Made by a program: the position numbers and the translations under genes
Assembly (NCBI RefSeq): GCF_023017165.1
Contig: NZ_JALKBW010000001.1
Span: forward strand, 1,922,001 to 1,986,000
DNA length: 64,000 nt
Direction: 5' to 3'
Source of the DNA: Gordonia alkaliphila
Lineage (GTDB): Bacteria > Actinomycetota > Actinomycetes > Mycobacteriales > Mycobacteriaceae
Notes under the pieces: model-generated
Database searches by the model: none
The model's input: only the letters and a program-made list of their open reading frames with translations
Told to the model about the DNA's origin: nothing
Shown here: positions 15,707-23,399 of the stretch, one piece after another
Position numbering within the stretch: position 1 is the stretch's first letter
Layout of the letters: every line of letters begins with the position of its first letter

Positions 15707-17514
15707 GACCGGCCCAGCAGTGTCGCAGATTCCTTCTCTACCCGCGCGGGGTCGTCGAACCAGTAGTCGGAGAGCAGCGGATGGATCTCCTGCTCGACGA
15801 TGTCGGCGAGCCAGGCCTGAGGATCGTCGATCGCGGTGGGGTTTGCCGGCGTGAAGAAGCTGTGGCCGATCCGGTACTGGCTGCCGAGGGATCGCTCTCC
15901 GGCGATGGCTCCGTTCAGAGTGTCGATGCGACGCGCAAGGTCACGCAGGAACGTGTCGTCGATCCGGTTGCGGGCGCCGACCCAAGCGCGCCAGGCAGCG
16001 TTGAACTGCGGTGCCAGGTCGGCGAAGGCGAAGCGGCGTCGCAAGGCGAAGTCGACGATGGCCAGGGATCGGTCGGCGAGGTTCATGGTGCCGATGACGT
16101 ACAGGTTCTCCGGAATGAAGATCAGTTCGTCCCGGCCGCGCGGATAGGCAAGGCGCAGTGCCTCGGATCCCTTCCGCTTGTCGGCTTCCAGCAGGGTGAG
16201 GAGTTCACCCATCACCTGCGCGAGGTTGGCGCGGTTGATCTCTTCGATGACGAGCACGTGCGTGGTGTCCGGCTCGCTCTTCGCAGCCTCGATCACCTCG
16301 AGGAACAGGCCGTCGGTGAGGGTGAGGCGGCCGTCGCCGCCGGGACGCCAGCCCCGCACGAAGTCCTCGTAGGACACGGTCGGATGGAACTGCACCGCAT
16401 GGATGAGGGAGCGATCCTCGCGGCCGATCAACGCGTACGCCAGGCGCTTGGCCAGCCACGTCTTGCCGGTGCCGGGCGGTCCCTGCAGGATCAGATTCTT
16501 CTTGCGTCGCAGTGCATCCAAGTAGCCGTTGAGCTCATCGGCAGACGCGAACGAGCCCTTCGCGATGATGTCGTCGACGGTGTACGTGACGGCGTCGACC
16601 AACTCCTCCTCGTCATCCTCGAGATCATCGGTCTCCACGTCCGGCCAGGTGGAGTACTTCTCCGTCCAGTACGGAGCGCGCAGGAATGCGGCGTAGTCCT
16701 GCTCTGCGCCGTCGAAGGTGAAGTCCACCAGCGCCCGCGCGGTCCACACGTCCTCCTTGACCTGCCAGACGGTGCCGCGCGAAGTGTAGAAGTACCAGTC
16801 CTCTTGGGGGACAGCCTCTTCGGAATCCCAGGCGACCAGCACACTGTCGCCGTCGCCTGGATTCTCCACGATGGTGCCGGTCGCCCGAATACGCATGGTG
16901 GACGCAGTCTGTCCGTCGATGTCGAAGGGCAGATCGTGCTTCCGCGTGAACGTCGACTTGATGGCTATCCGTTCTCCGGGGCGCATCGTCTTGATCAGAT
17001 CGGCGTACTTGTGGGGCTGCTGTGCGCGCCATATTCCGGACTCGACGAACTCTGCCGTGTGATCCTCGCTCGGACCGCCGTCCTCTCCGAAGGCGGCGCC
17101 CACAAACCAGTAGGAGGGCAGATCATCCGAGTCGACCACGTTCTTCGGGTTTCGGGACCGAGGCTCATAGTCCCAATACCCCGGTGTCTCCCGCAGGTCG
17201 TTCTGCGTGATTTCGTCGGGGTGCGTGGTGAGGAGTTCGCGGCCCAGGTCGGTGATCTGCGATTCGCCGTTCCTGACGGACGTGACTGCTTGGGCGCGGC
17301 GGAGGGCAGAGAGTGCCCATCCTGCGCGGTTGTGCGCCTTCGGTTGACCGGAATCGTTGACCTCGCGGGTGACCGATTCCTGCAGCCCCATCGCATCGAC
17401 GACGGCAACATGGATTTCCTTGGTCTTCCACGTCGACCCGTCGTCGACGACCTTGAGGACAGGGCGAATGAACTTCTGCCACCGCGGTGCGCGTCGGAAA
17501 TCGTCAGTAGTCAC
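15703..17514 (-). CDS. mcrB: McrB-family AAA+ GTPase with N-terminal reader domains
   Basis: A 603-residue protein in three parts. Residues ~8-112 look like an Mrr N-terminal winged helix. Residues ~134-290 look like an EVE/PUA-type domain (SYWFVGAAF... ERIAIKST... MRIRATGTI), the kind that reads modified bases. Residues ~312-600 are the McrB AAA+ motor with Walker A GPPGTGKT (345-352), Walker B LVIEEINR (421-428) and the McrB signature MNLADRSLA (477-485; usually MNTADRS). It is expected to recognise modified DNA and drive McrC. The GTG start at 17514 overlaps the hsdS stop (GTGA), with GAGG upstream. The McrB call is firm; the two reader-domain assignments are by eye. Confidence 0.9.
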   Translation of the reverse strand: MTTDDFRRAPRWQKFIRPVLKVVDDGSTWKTKEIHVAVVDAMGLQESVTREVNDSGQPKAHNRAGWALSALRRAQAVTSVRNGESQITDLGRELLTTHPDEITQNDLRETPGYWDYEPRSRNPKNVVDSDDLPSYWFVGAAFGEDGGPSEDHTAEFVESGIWRAQQPHKYADLIKTMRPGERIAIKSTFTRKHDLPFDIDGQTASTMRIRATGTIVENPGDGDSVLVAWDSEEAVPQEDWYFYTSRGTVWQVKEDVWTARALVDFTFDGAEQDYAAFLRAPYWTEKYSTWPDVETDDLEDDEEELVDAVTYTVDDIIAKGSFASADELNGYLDALRRKKNLILQGPPGTGKTWLAKRLAYALIGREDRSLIHAVQFHPTVSYEDFVRGWRPGGDGRLTLTDGLFLEVIEAAKSEPDTTHVLVIEEINRANLAQVMGELLTLLEADKRKGSEALRLAYPRGRDELIFIPENLYVIGTMNLADRSLAIVDFALRRRFAFADLAPQFNAAWRAWVGARNRIDDTFLRDLARRIDTLNGAIAGERSLGSQYRIGHSFFTPANPTAIDDPQAWLADIVEQEIHPLLSDYWFDDPARVEKESATLLGRS

Positions 17515-18674
17515 AGTTCACCTCGGAAGGCTCGGGATTGCAGGGAAGAGAAGAGCGCATCGAGCTGTTTGAGTCTTTGTGCTTGTTTGGACCTTTGTGC
17601 ATTGAGTGACCGGGCGGCGTTTGCGTATTCGTGCTGCTTCTCGGCCGGGGCGTCCAGAATGGTGACTGATCTAAGTTCAGTGGCGTTGATGTTTGCCATC
17701 CCGATGATCGCCTTACACATGTTTCGGAGTGTGGCCTTCCCGTGTCTGGAGTTTAGATATCCCGAAACATAGTGCGGTTCCGCATCGTCATTGGTGCGAA
17801 CCCGGATCAAGTACCCCGCATAGGCTGCGGGGTCGTCGGATTCGTATACCGCCGCCTTCCCTACGAGTTCGGGACTGTTGGTTCGATTGAAGAGTAGGTC
17901 CCCGCGCCGCAATGTAAAGCGATCGACTTTATCTGAAGCCAGATCCATTCTCTTTGTTCTTGTGGCATCGATCAGTCCGGATGAGGTGATATTGCCCATG
18001 CCGAGAACGGGGTAGGCGCCGTCGTGGCCGCTCTTCTCGGAAGTTCCGTACTGGACTGAATCCGCGAGTTGCCCGATTGTTGTTGTTGGGAAAGAGTGCT
18101 TGTTGGAGGATGGATTTCCGAACATCTCATCAAATATCGAGGACCTAAGCGAACTCAGTTCTTCGATTGTGTGACGTTGCATGCTTCGGAGGCTATTCGC
18201 TTGATCGAGGATGGCTGCGATCCGCCGCTGCTCGGTGAGTGGCGGCAGGGGGATCATCCAATTCTTCAGCTTCGTTTGACTGATATTGGACTGGGTTCCA
18301 CCGTTGCCGGCGGCGATCAGCTGGGGCCGCGAAAATAGGAAATAGTGGTAAAGAAATCGCAGATCGACACTTTTGCCCGGGATTGCGAATGCGATTGCCT
18401 GGTTTGTCGCCATCGGTACGGATGGGATTCCCAGCTTTCCGATGGATCCATACATTGCGACAAGTAGTGATCCTGGGTAGACAATCTTTGCCGAGCTATT
18501 CTTCAATCCAAGGTCGGTGATTGATTCGGCGGTGTGCGTGACATCACCATCGGTGAGGTCTGAAATCGCAGCCCAGGGTATCTGTCCGTCGAAGTAGTCC
18601 CGGTTGCTTCGCGGTGGAGTTCCGCCACTGCCCCATTCTGCAATATCGCCAAGTTTAACGAGTGGCCAGGTCAC
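17511..18674 (-). CDS. hsdS: Type I restriction enzyme specificity subunit (HsdS)
   Basis: A 387-residue S subunit with two target-recognition domains. TRD1 runs from ~1 to 150 (WPLVKLGDIAEWGSGGTPPR) and TRD2 from ~195 to 340. Each is followed by a helical spacer: PLPPLTEQRRIAAILDQANS, and the C-terminal EKQHEYANAARSLNAQRSKQ. It chooses the DNA sequence bound by the HsdM methyltransferase and HsdR. Base composition here is visibly more AT-rich than the flanks, as expected for TRDs exchanged by recombination. The GTG start overlaps the hsdM stop and the stop overlaps the mcrB start, so the three genes are translationally coupled. Confidence 0.93.
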   Translation of the reverse strand: MTWPLVKLGDIAEWGSGGTPPRSNRDYFDGQIPWAAISDLTDGDVTHTAESITDLGLKNSSAKIVYPGSLLVAMYGSIGKLGIPSVPMATNQAIAFAIPGKSVDLRFLYHYFLFSRPQLIAAGNGGTQSNISQTKLKNWMIPLPPLTEQRRIAAILDQANSLRSMQRHTIEELSSLRSSIFDEMFGNPSSNKHSFPTTTIGQLADSVQYGTSEKSGHDGAYPVLGMGNITSSGLIDATRTKRMDLASDKVDRFTLRRGDLLFNRTNSPELVGKAAVYESDDPAAYAGYLIRVRTNDDAEPHYVSGYLNSRHGKATLRNMCKAIIGMANINATELRSVTILDAPAEKQHEYANAARSLNAQRSKQAQRLKQLDALFSSLQSRAFRGEL

Positions 18675-20203
18675 GACTGGGTTCCGAGCATCTGGCGGAG
18701 TTTCATTAGCCCCGACTGGATTTCAGACTCGAGTTGATCGAGTTCGTCGAGGATCTCTTCGGGGGAGCGGTGCTCCACTTCTTCGTAGACGAGCTCCTTG
18801 TAGCGATTGAGGCTCAGGTCGTAGTCCTTGGCAGCGATCTCGTCGCGAGGCACACAGAAGGACTGATCGGTGCGGGCGCGGTTGCGCTCGCCGGTGTCGC
18901 GGAGCCACCAGCGGTGCAGGACGTCGGGCAGGTTGTTCTTGGCGTGCTCTGCGTCGTCGCGTTTGACCGTGGCACCGAGCTTCTCGTCGTCGAGCAGAGG
19001 CGTGCGCTTGTCGTCGAGGGAGTAGCCGTCGGCTTGGACGTCGTAGAACCACACCTGGTCGGTGCCGCCGGAGTCGGTCTTGGTGAAGAACAGAATCGCG
19101 GTGGAGACTCCGGCATACGGCTTGAACACGCCGGAGGGGAGCTTCACCACGGCGTCGAGCTTGTGGTCGTCGACCAGCATGCGGCGGAGTTCCTTGTGGG
19201 CCTTGGTGGATCCGAACAGCACCCCGTCGGGCACGATCACTGCGGCGCGCCCACCGGGCTTGAGTAGTCGTAGGAACAAGGCGAGGAAGAGTAACTCGGT
19301 CTTCCGGGTCTTGACGATCTGCTGGAGGTCTTTGGCGGTGTTCTCGTAGTCGAGGCTCCCGGCGAACGGCGGATTTGCGAGGACCAGCGAGTAGGCGCCG
19401 GCGTCGCCGGTGTTCGCTTCGGCCAGGGAGTCGCGGTAGCGGACGTCGGGATGGGTGATGCCGTGGAGCATCATGTTCATCGATCCGATACGGAGCATGG
19501 TGTTGTCGAAGTCGAAGCCGTGGAACATACCGGGCTCGGACTGGCCGTGAAAGTGCTTGGAGCCCTTGCCCGACGAGATCTCTCCCGCGTGGTGGTGGCG
19601 CAGGTATTCGGTGGCCGCGACAAGGAAGCCGCAGGTGCCCGAGGCCGGGTCCACGATCACATCTTCCGGGCCCGGCGCCATCATTTCGACCATCAGCGCG
19701 ATGATGTGGCGGGGCGTGCGGAACTGACCGTTCTGGCCGGCCGAAGCGATTTTGGCGAGCATGTACTCGTAGATGTCGCCCTTGGTGTCCAGGTCGCGCA
19801 TCTCGATGGCGTCCAACCGATCCACCACCTTCGCGAGCATGGCGGCGTTGGGGACTGTGAGGCGCGCGTCCTTCATGAAGTGCGCGTAGGTGGAATCATC
19901 GTTGCCCATCGTCTTGATGAACGGGAAGACCTGCTCGTCGACGATCTCGAACATCTCGGCCGGTGACCGACCCTTGAGGACGGACCAGCGCAGCTCGTCG
20001 CGGTCGACGGGGAACGGGTTGCCGCTGATCGGCCGATTGGTGAGGTTGGCGCGGTTGAGCGCGTTGGTTTGCTCGTCGTCGAGGCGTCGGATGAAGAGCA
20101 GATAGGTGATCTGCTCCATGATCTCGAGCGGATTGGAGATTCCGCCGGTCCAGAACGCATCCCAGACTGCGTCTACCTTGGCCTTCTGTTCGCCGGTGAT
20201 CAC
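18671..20203 (-). CDS. hsdM: Type I restriction enzyme DNA methyltransferase subunit (HsdM)
   Basis: A 510-residue N6-adenine methyltransferase. An N-terminal HsdM helical domain (to ~150) precedes the SAM-binding motif DPASGTCGF at residues 185-193 and the catalytic motif NPPF at 277-280. It modifies the host target with HsdS and forms the core of the restriction complex with HsdR. It is the first gene of the minus-strand run hsdM-hsdS-mcrB-mcrC. The GTG start at 20203 is supported by AGGAGGGG eight bases upstream. Only 42 bp separate it from the preceding same-strand gene. A TATAAGG element near the end of that gene may be its promoter. Confidence 0.95.
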   Translation of the reverse strand: MITGEQKAKVDAVWDAFWTGGISNPLEIMEQITYLLFIRRLDDEQTNALNRANLTNRPISGNPFPVDRDELRWSVLKGRSPAEMFEIVDEQVFPFIKTMGNDDSTYAHFMKDARLTVPNAAMLAKVVDRLDAIEMRDLDTKGDIYEYMLAKIASAGQNGQFRTPRHIIALMVEMMAPGPEDVIVDPASGTCGFLVAATEYLRHHHAGEISSGKGSKHFHGQSEPGMFHGFDFDNTMLRIGSMNMMLHGITHPDVRYRDSLAEANTGDAGAYSLVLANPPFAGSLDYENTAKDLQQIVKTRKTELLFLALFLRLLKPGGRAAVIVPDGVLFGSTKAHKELRRMLVDDHKLDAVVKLPSGVFKPYAGVSTAILFFTKTDSGGTDQVWFYDVQADGYSLDDKRTPLLDDEKLGATVKRDDAEHAKNNLPDVLHRWWLRDTGERNRARTDQSFCVPRDEIAAKDYDLSLNRYKELVYEEVEHRSPEEILDELDQLESEIQSGLMKLRQMLGTQS

Positions 20204-20245
20204 CGGTGCATCCCCTCCTGTTGGTCAATCAACTCGTTGTGGACC

Positions 20246-20890
20246 TTATATCGCGGAGGTCGGACAATCGCCGCCGTGGCCGAGGGGCGCGTCGAGCGCG
20301 GTTAGGATCCGGTCGTGCACGTCCTGGGCGGCGCGCTGATGGCGGCTCAGCGCGAGCCAATGTTGGTCCAGGGTCGACGTCCGCTCCTCGCGGAGAACGG
20401 TGTGCATACGTGCCAGCAGCGCCTGGTAGCCGCGGCGCAGCCACTGGTCGGCCAGCGACCGGGCCAGGGCGGGCAGATCGGCCTCGGTGGGGAGCGGCCA
20501 CGGATGGAGCGGGTTGGGTGAGGCGATCTCCATGAGGAGGTGCGCGAACCTGTCGTCGTGCTCGGTGAGGTCGAAGGCGGTGACCAGGTCGGTGGCCGAG
20601 ACCGGTGTGCCCTCGGCGACGGCGCCCGCGAGGCGGCGGAACACGGTGCCGTGGTCGGGCAGATAGAACAGCGGCGCGTCGACCGGCAGTCGGTCCGGAC
20701 CGATGAGGGCGTGCACGATGGCCGCGGCGGTCGACGGCGGTGCCCAGACCAGGGCGGTGAGGAACTCGCGTTCCAGGGTGATCGTCGCGTCGATCTCGTC
20801 GACGTCGACCGGTACACCGAAGGTGTCGAGGTCGTCGTGGCCGGCGACCGTCTCCAGTTCGGGCCGGGGCTGCGGGCCGGTGTCGGTCAC
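20246..20890 (-). CDS. Conserved hypothetical protein, weakly like a DnaB N-terminal domain
   Basis: A 214-residue cytosolic protein with no motif I can name securely. Residues ~30-130 (EREFLTALVWAPPSTAAAIV ... FYLPDHGTVFRRLAGAVAEG) recall the helical N-terminal domain of replicative helicase DnaB. There is no RecA-like ATPase part. The GTG start overlaps the stop of the DUF2461 gene by four bases, so the two are translationally coupled. The stop is 42 bp upstream of hsdM on the same strand. Confidence 0.6.
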   Translation of the reverse strand: MTDTGPQPRPELETVAGHDDLDTFGVPVDVDEIDATITLEREFLTALVWAPPSTAAAIVHALIGPDRLPVDAPLFYLPDHGTVFRRLAGAVAEGTPVSATDLVTAFDLTEHDDRFAHLLMEIASPNPLHPWPLPTEADLPALARSLADQWLRRGYQALLARMHTVLREERTSTLDQHWLALSRHQRAAQDVHDRILTALDAPLGHGGDCPTSAI

Positions 20891-21519
20891 GTCTGACCGT
20901 GCCGGGCGGCCCACTCGATCAGCGGCGTCACGGCCCGCCAGTCGGTGCGGATCTTCTCGACGAGCGCCGGCGCGTGAATCTGCTCGTCGAAGCCGTAGCT
21001 GCGCATGGCGGTCAACGACTTGTACCGCAGCAACTCGATGCGCGGATGATCCTTGGCCCACCCGCGCGGCGCGGTCTTGAGCCGTTCGCCGGAGACCTCC
21101 CAGCCGGCGCGGCGCAGGCGGGCGAGGATCTTCTCCAGCTCGGCGCCGTAGCGTTCGTGGTCGATCGCGGTGCGGATCGCCGCCAACCGATCGGCGCTCG
21201 CCTCGTAGAACCCGCCGCCCACGCGGAAGCCGGGTGCGGCGAGTTCCGCGTAGTAGCCGGTGGCCGGGGCCTTCGCGACGAACGCGCCCTGGTGGGTCTT
21301 GTACGGCGTCTTGTCCTTGGAGAAGCGGACGTCGCGGTGCGGCCGGAAGATCTTCGCGGTCCCGAACTCTTCGGCCAGCGCGTCGGTCAGCGCGATCATC
21401 GGCGCGCGCACCGCCGACTGGTAGGTCGCCTTGTTCGCTTCCCAGTAGACCTTCGAGTTGTCGATCTCCAAGTCGTCGTAGAAGTCGAAGGCCGACTCGG
21501 GGAACCCGTCGAAGCTCAT
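20887..21519 (-). CDS. DUF2461 family protein
   Basis: A 210-residue protein of the DUF2461 (TIGR02453) family, recognised from the opening FPESAFDFYDDLEIDNSKVY and the conserved RPHRDVRFSKDKTPYKTHQG region. Members are small cytosolic proteins of unknown biochemical function, common in actinobacteria. It heads a two-gene unit with the downstream DnaB-N-like protein (GTGA overlap). Its ATG faces the 281-bp region that carries the SOS-like box of the divergent 13E12 gene. Confidence 0.85.
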   Translation of the reverse strand: MSFDGFPESAFDFYDDLEIDNSKVYWEANKATYQSAVRAPMIALTDALAEEFGTAKIFRPHRDVRFSKDKTPYKTHQGAFVAKAPATGYYAELAAPGFRVGGGFYEASADRLAAIRTAIDHERYGAELEKILARLRRAGWEVSGERLKTAPRGWAKDHPRIELLRYKSLTAMRSYGFDEQIHAPALVEKIRTDWRAVTPLIEWAARHGQT

Positions 21520-21628
21520 GCGTCGAGGCTACTTCCAGCTGTCGATCCGCGGCTCGGAGTGTCGACAGTGGCGCCCCTGTGAGCCTCGCAACAGTCATTT
21601 GTGCAGGTGAACGCCTTCGGAAGATTAT

Positions 21629-21644
21629 TCGAAAAAAGTTTCGA
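21629..21644. promoter_or_regulatory. LexA (SOS) box-like palindrome upstream of the 13E12 gene
   Basis: TCGAAAAAAGTTTCGA matches the mycobacterial LexA consensus TCGAAC-N4-GTTCGA at 10 of 12 defined positions. It lies in an AT-rich patch ~155 bp before the HNH gene start. 13E12 family genes in M. tuberculosis are known LexA targets, so SOS control is a reasonable reading. The rest of this 281-bp intergenic region shows no gene I can support. Confidence 0.55.
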
Positions 21645-21800
21645 CGAACTGTTGTACTAACGCAATATGAGGCGTAACTTCGAGTTAGACGATGCGGATA
21701 CCTCTGCCCGTCTGCCGAATCGAGTGGCTGCTCTGACCGACCGTCACCGCAGCTCGACCGGTTCACCGCTGTACCCGTACTCCTGACCGGAGGTGCCGAA

Positions 21801-23177
21801 GTGGACGCAGCAGGTTTGACCGAACTCGCCGACTTCATGGTCGACGATGTCACCGACAACGACGGTGTCGACAATCTCGCGCGCTTCCTGGCGCGAGTGC
21901 GCGCGGTGGACGACGACCGCGAGCTGCTGGCGGTGGCCGCGGCAGTGCTGCGGCTGCGCAACGTGGTCGATTACTCGGTGGCCGCGGTGTGTGCAGCGAT
22001 CGAACGGAGTGGACTGCCTGCCCGCAAGCATGTGCGGTCCTCGGCGGCGATCATGACCGAACTCGGTGCGGCCCCGGCGGTCGCGCATCGCGCGGTTCGT
22101 ATCGGGTGGGCGATCGCGGATGAGGGCCTGCGTGCGGTGACCCGCGGGATCCGCGACGGTGCGGTGTCGGCGGAGAAGGGCGATGCCGTCGTCACCGGTG
22201 TCGGCCATGTGGAAGGTCGTGTCGTGGATCTCTCCGAGGAGGATCGCGCGCGCGTGGTGCACTCGCTGATGGTGCAGACGACTCCGGCTCGGGTGAAGGA
22301 GAAGGCCCGTGCGTGGGCCATCAAGCTCGCGCCGGTCGAGACCCCGGACGGTCGAGTGCCGGTCGCCGAGCGTGACGATCTGAACGAGATGACGATGGAT
22401 CGCACCGACGACGGACGAGTCGCGGTCACGATCGACCTGGACACCGTAGCCGCGGAGGAACTGTTCTCGGCGTTGGATCCGCTGACACGACCGGTGCCGG
22501 AACCGGACGGCTCGAACGATAAGCGCTCGGCCAAGCGTCGGCGCGCGGATGCGATGACCCAGGTGGTCCGCACCTATCTCGCGCACTCCGAACGCCCGGA
22601 GAGCGGGGGAGTACTCCCGCACGTGACTCTGTCGGTGCCGGCGGCGGTGGTGATGAACGGCCAGGTACTCGATTCGATTGCGGGACAGACCATCTCAATC
22701 CCGTTCGCCGATGCTGATACCCCGGTGCCGTGGCTCGGTTTCGGCGGACCCGTGTCCGCGCGGACCGCGGAACTGATCATGTGTGAGGCCTCGGTGGCGG
22801 TGGCGCTGATGGACGAGAACGGTGTGCCGCTCAATGTGGGGCGCGAGAAGCGGCTGTTCACCCCGGGGATTCGCAAGGCGCTGGTGTTGCGTGACCGCGG
22901 GTGTGCGTTCCCCGGCTGCGGTGCGCCGTCGTCGTGGTGCGACGGCCACCATGTGGAGCACTGGGAGCACGGTGGGCAGACCTGCCTGGATAACGGCGTC
23001 CTGCTCTGCCGTCGCCACCACATGCTGATCCACCAGAGTGGGTGGGAGGTGTTCATCGGCCACGACCGCCACCCCTGGTTCGTGCCGCCGGCCGACCCGG
23101 ACCACCCGAAGCGCTTCCGCGAACCGATCCCGTCGAATGCCCGGCGCACGCTGACGTTATTGCCCGGCGCGGCCTAA
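21801..23177 (+). CDS. 13E12 repeat family protein (DUF222 plus HNH endonuclease domain)
   Basis: A 458-residue protein with an N-terminal DUF222 region and a C-terminal HNH nuclease domain. The HNH core holds CAFPGCGAPSSWCDGHHVEH, then CRRHHMLIHQSGW: the four zinc-type cysteines and the HH...H metal ligands are all present, so the fold looks intact. These proteins occur in many near-identical copies in Mycobacteriales and behave like dispersed selfish or SOS-linked nucleases. Their substrate is unknown. The GTG start has GGAGG 8 bp upstream. No terminal repeats or attachment site are visible around it. Confidence 0.9.
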   Translation: MDAAGLTELADFMVDDVTDNDGVDNLARFLARVRAVDDDRELLAVAAAVLRLRNVVDYSVAAVCAAIERSGLPARKHVRSSAAIMTELGAAPAVAHRAVRIGWAIADEGLRAVTRGIRDGAVSAEKGDAVVTGVGHVEGRVVDLSEEDRARVVHSLMVQTTPARVKEKARAWAIKLAPVETPDGRVPVAERDDLNEMTMDRTDDGRVAVTIDLDTVAAEELFSALDPLTRPVPEPDGSNDKRSAKRRRADAMTQVVRTYLAHSERPESGGVLPHVTLSVPAAVVMNGQVLDSIAGQTISIPFADADTPVPWLGFGGPVSARTAELIMCEASVAVALMDENGVPLNVGREKRLFTPGIRKALVLRDRGCAFPGCGAPSSWCDGHHVEHWEHGGQTCLDNGVLLCRRHHMLIHQSGWEVFIGHDRHPWFVPPADPDHPKRFREPIPSNARRTLTLLPGAA

Positions 23178-23359
23178 TTCTGCCGCCTGCCTGCGACGCC
23201 TGTTTCACGATCTGACGTCCCAGCAGCCCCAAAGAGGCTGTCCACCAACGACTCTCGTCTCAAGCGAGATCTAGTACGTATCTGAATGCAGTGTCGGGAG
23301 AGGTTTCCCGGTGCGATGTGTTGTTTGAGAATTCCATACTGTGCCCGCCATCAGGTGGG

Positions 23360-23388
23360 CCTGGAGTGGTCGCGGTGACCACTCCAGG
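23360..23388. terminator. Perfect 12-bp hairpin terminator candidate
   Basis: The stem CCTGGAGTGGTC pairs with GACCACTCCAGG around a 5-nt loop. It lies 12 bp past the stop of the minus-strand MFS gene and downstream of the plus-strand 13E12 gene, so it can serve both convergent genes. Confidence 0.65.
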
Positions 23389-23399
23389 TCTCGCCGGTT

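Noticed and set aside
21667..21786. 39-residue open frame just upstream of the 13E12 gene
   Set aside because: No ribosome site and no recognisable features. It may be a chance frame in the promoter region, so I left it out of the gene list.
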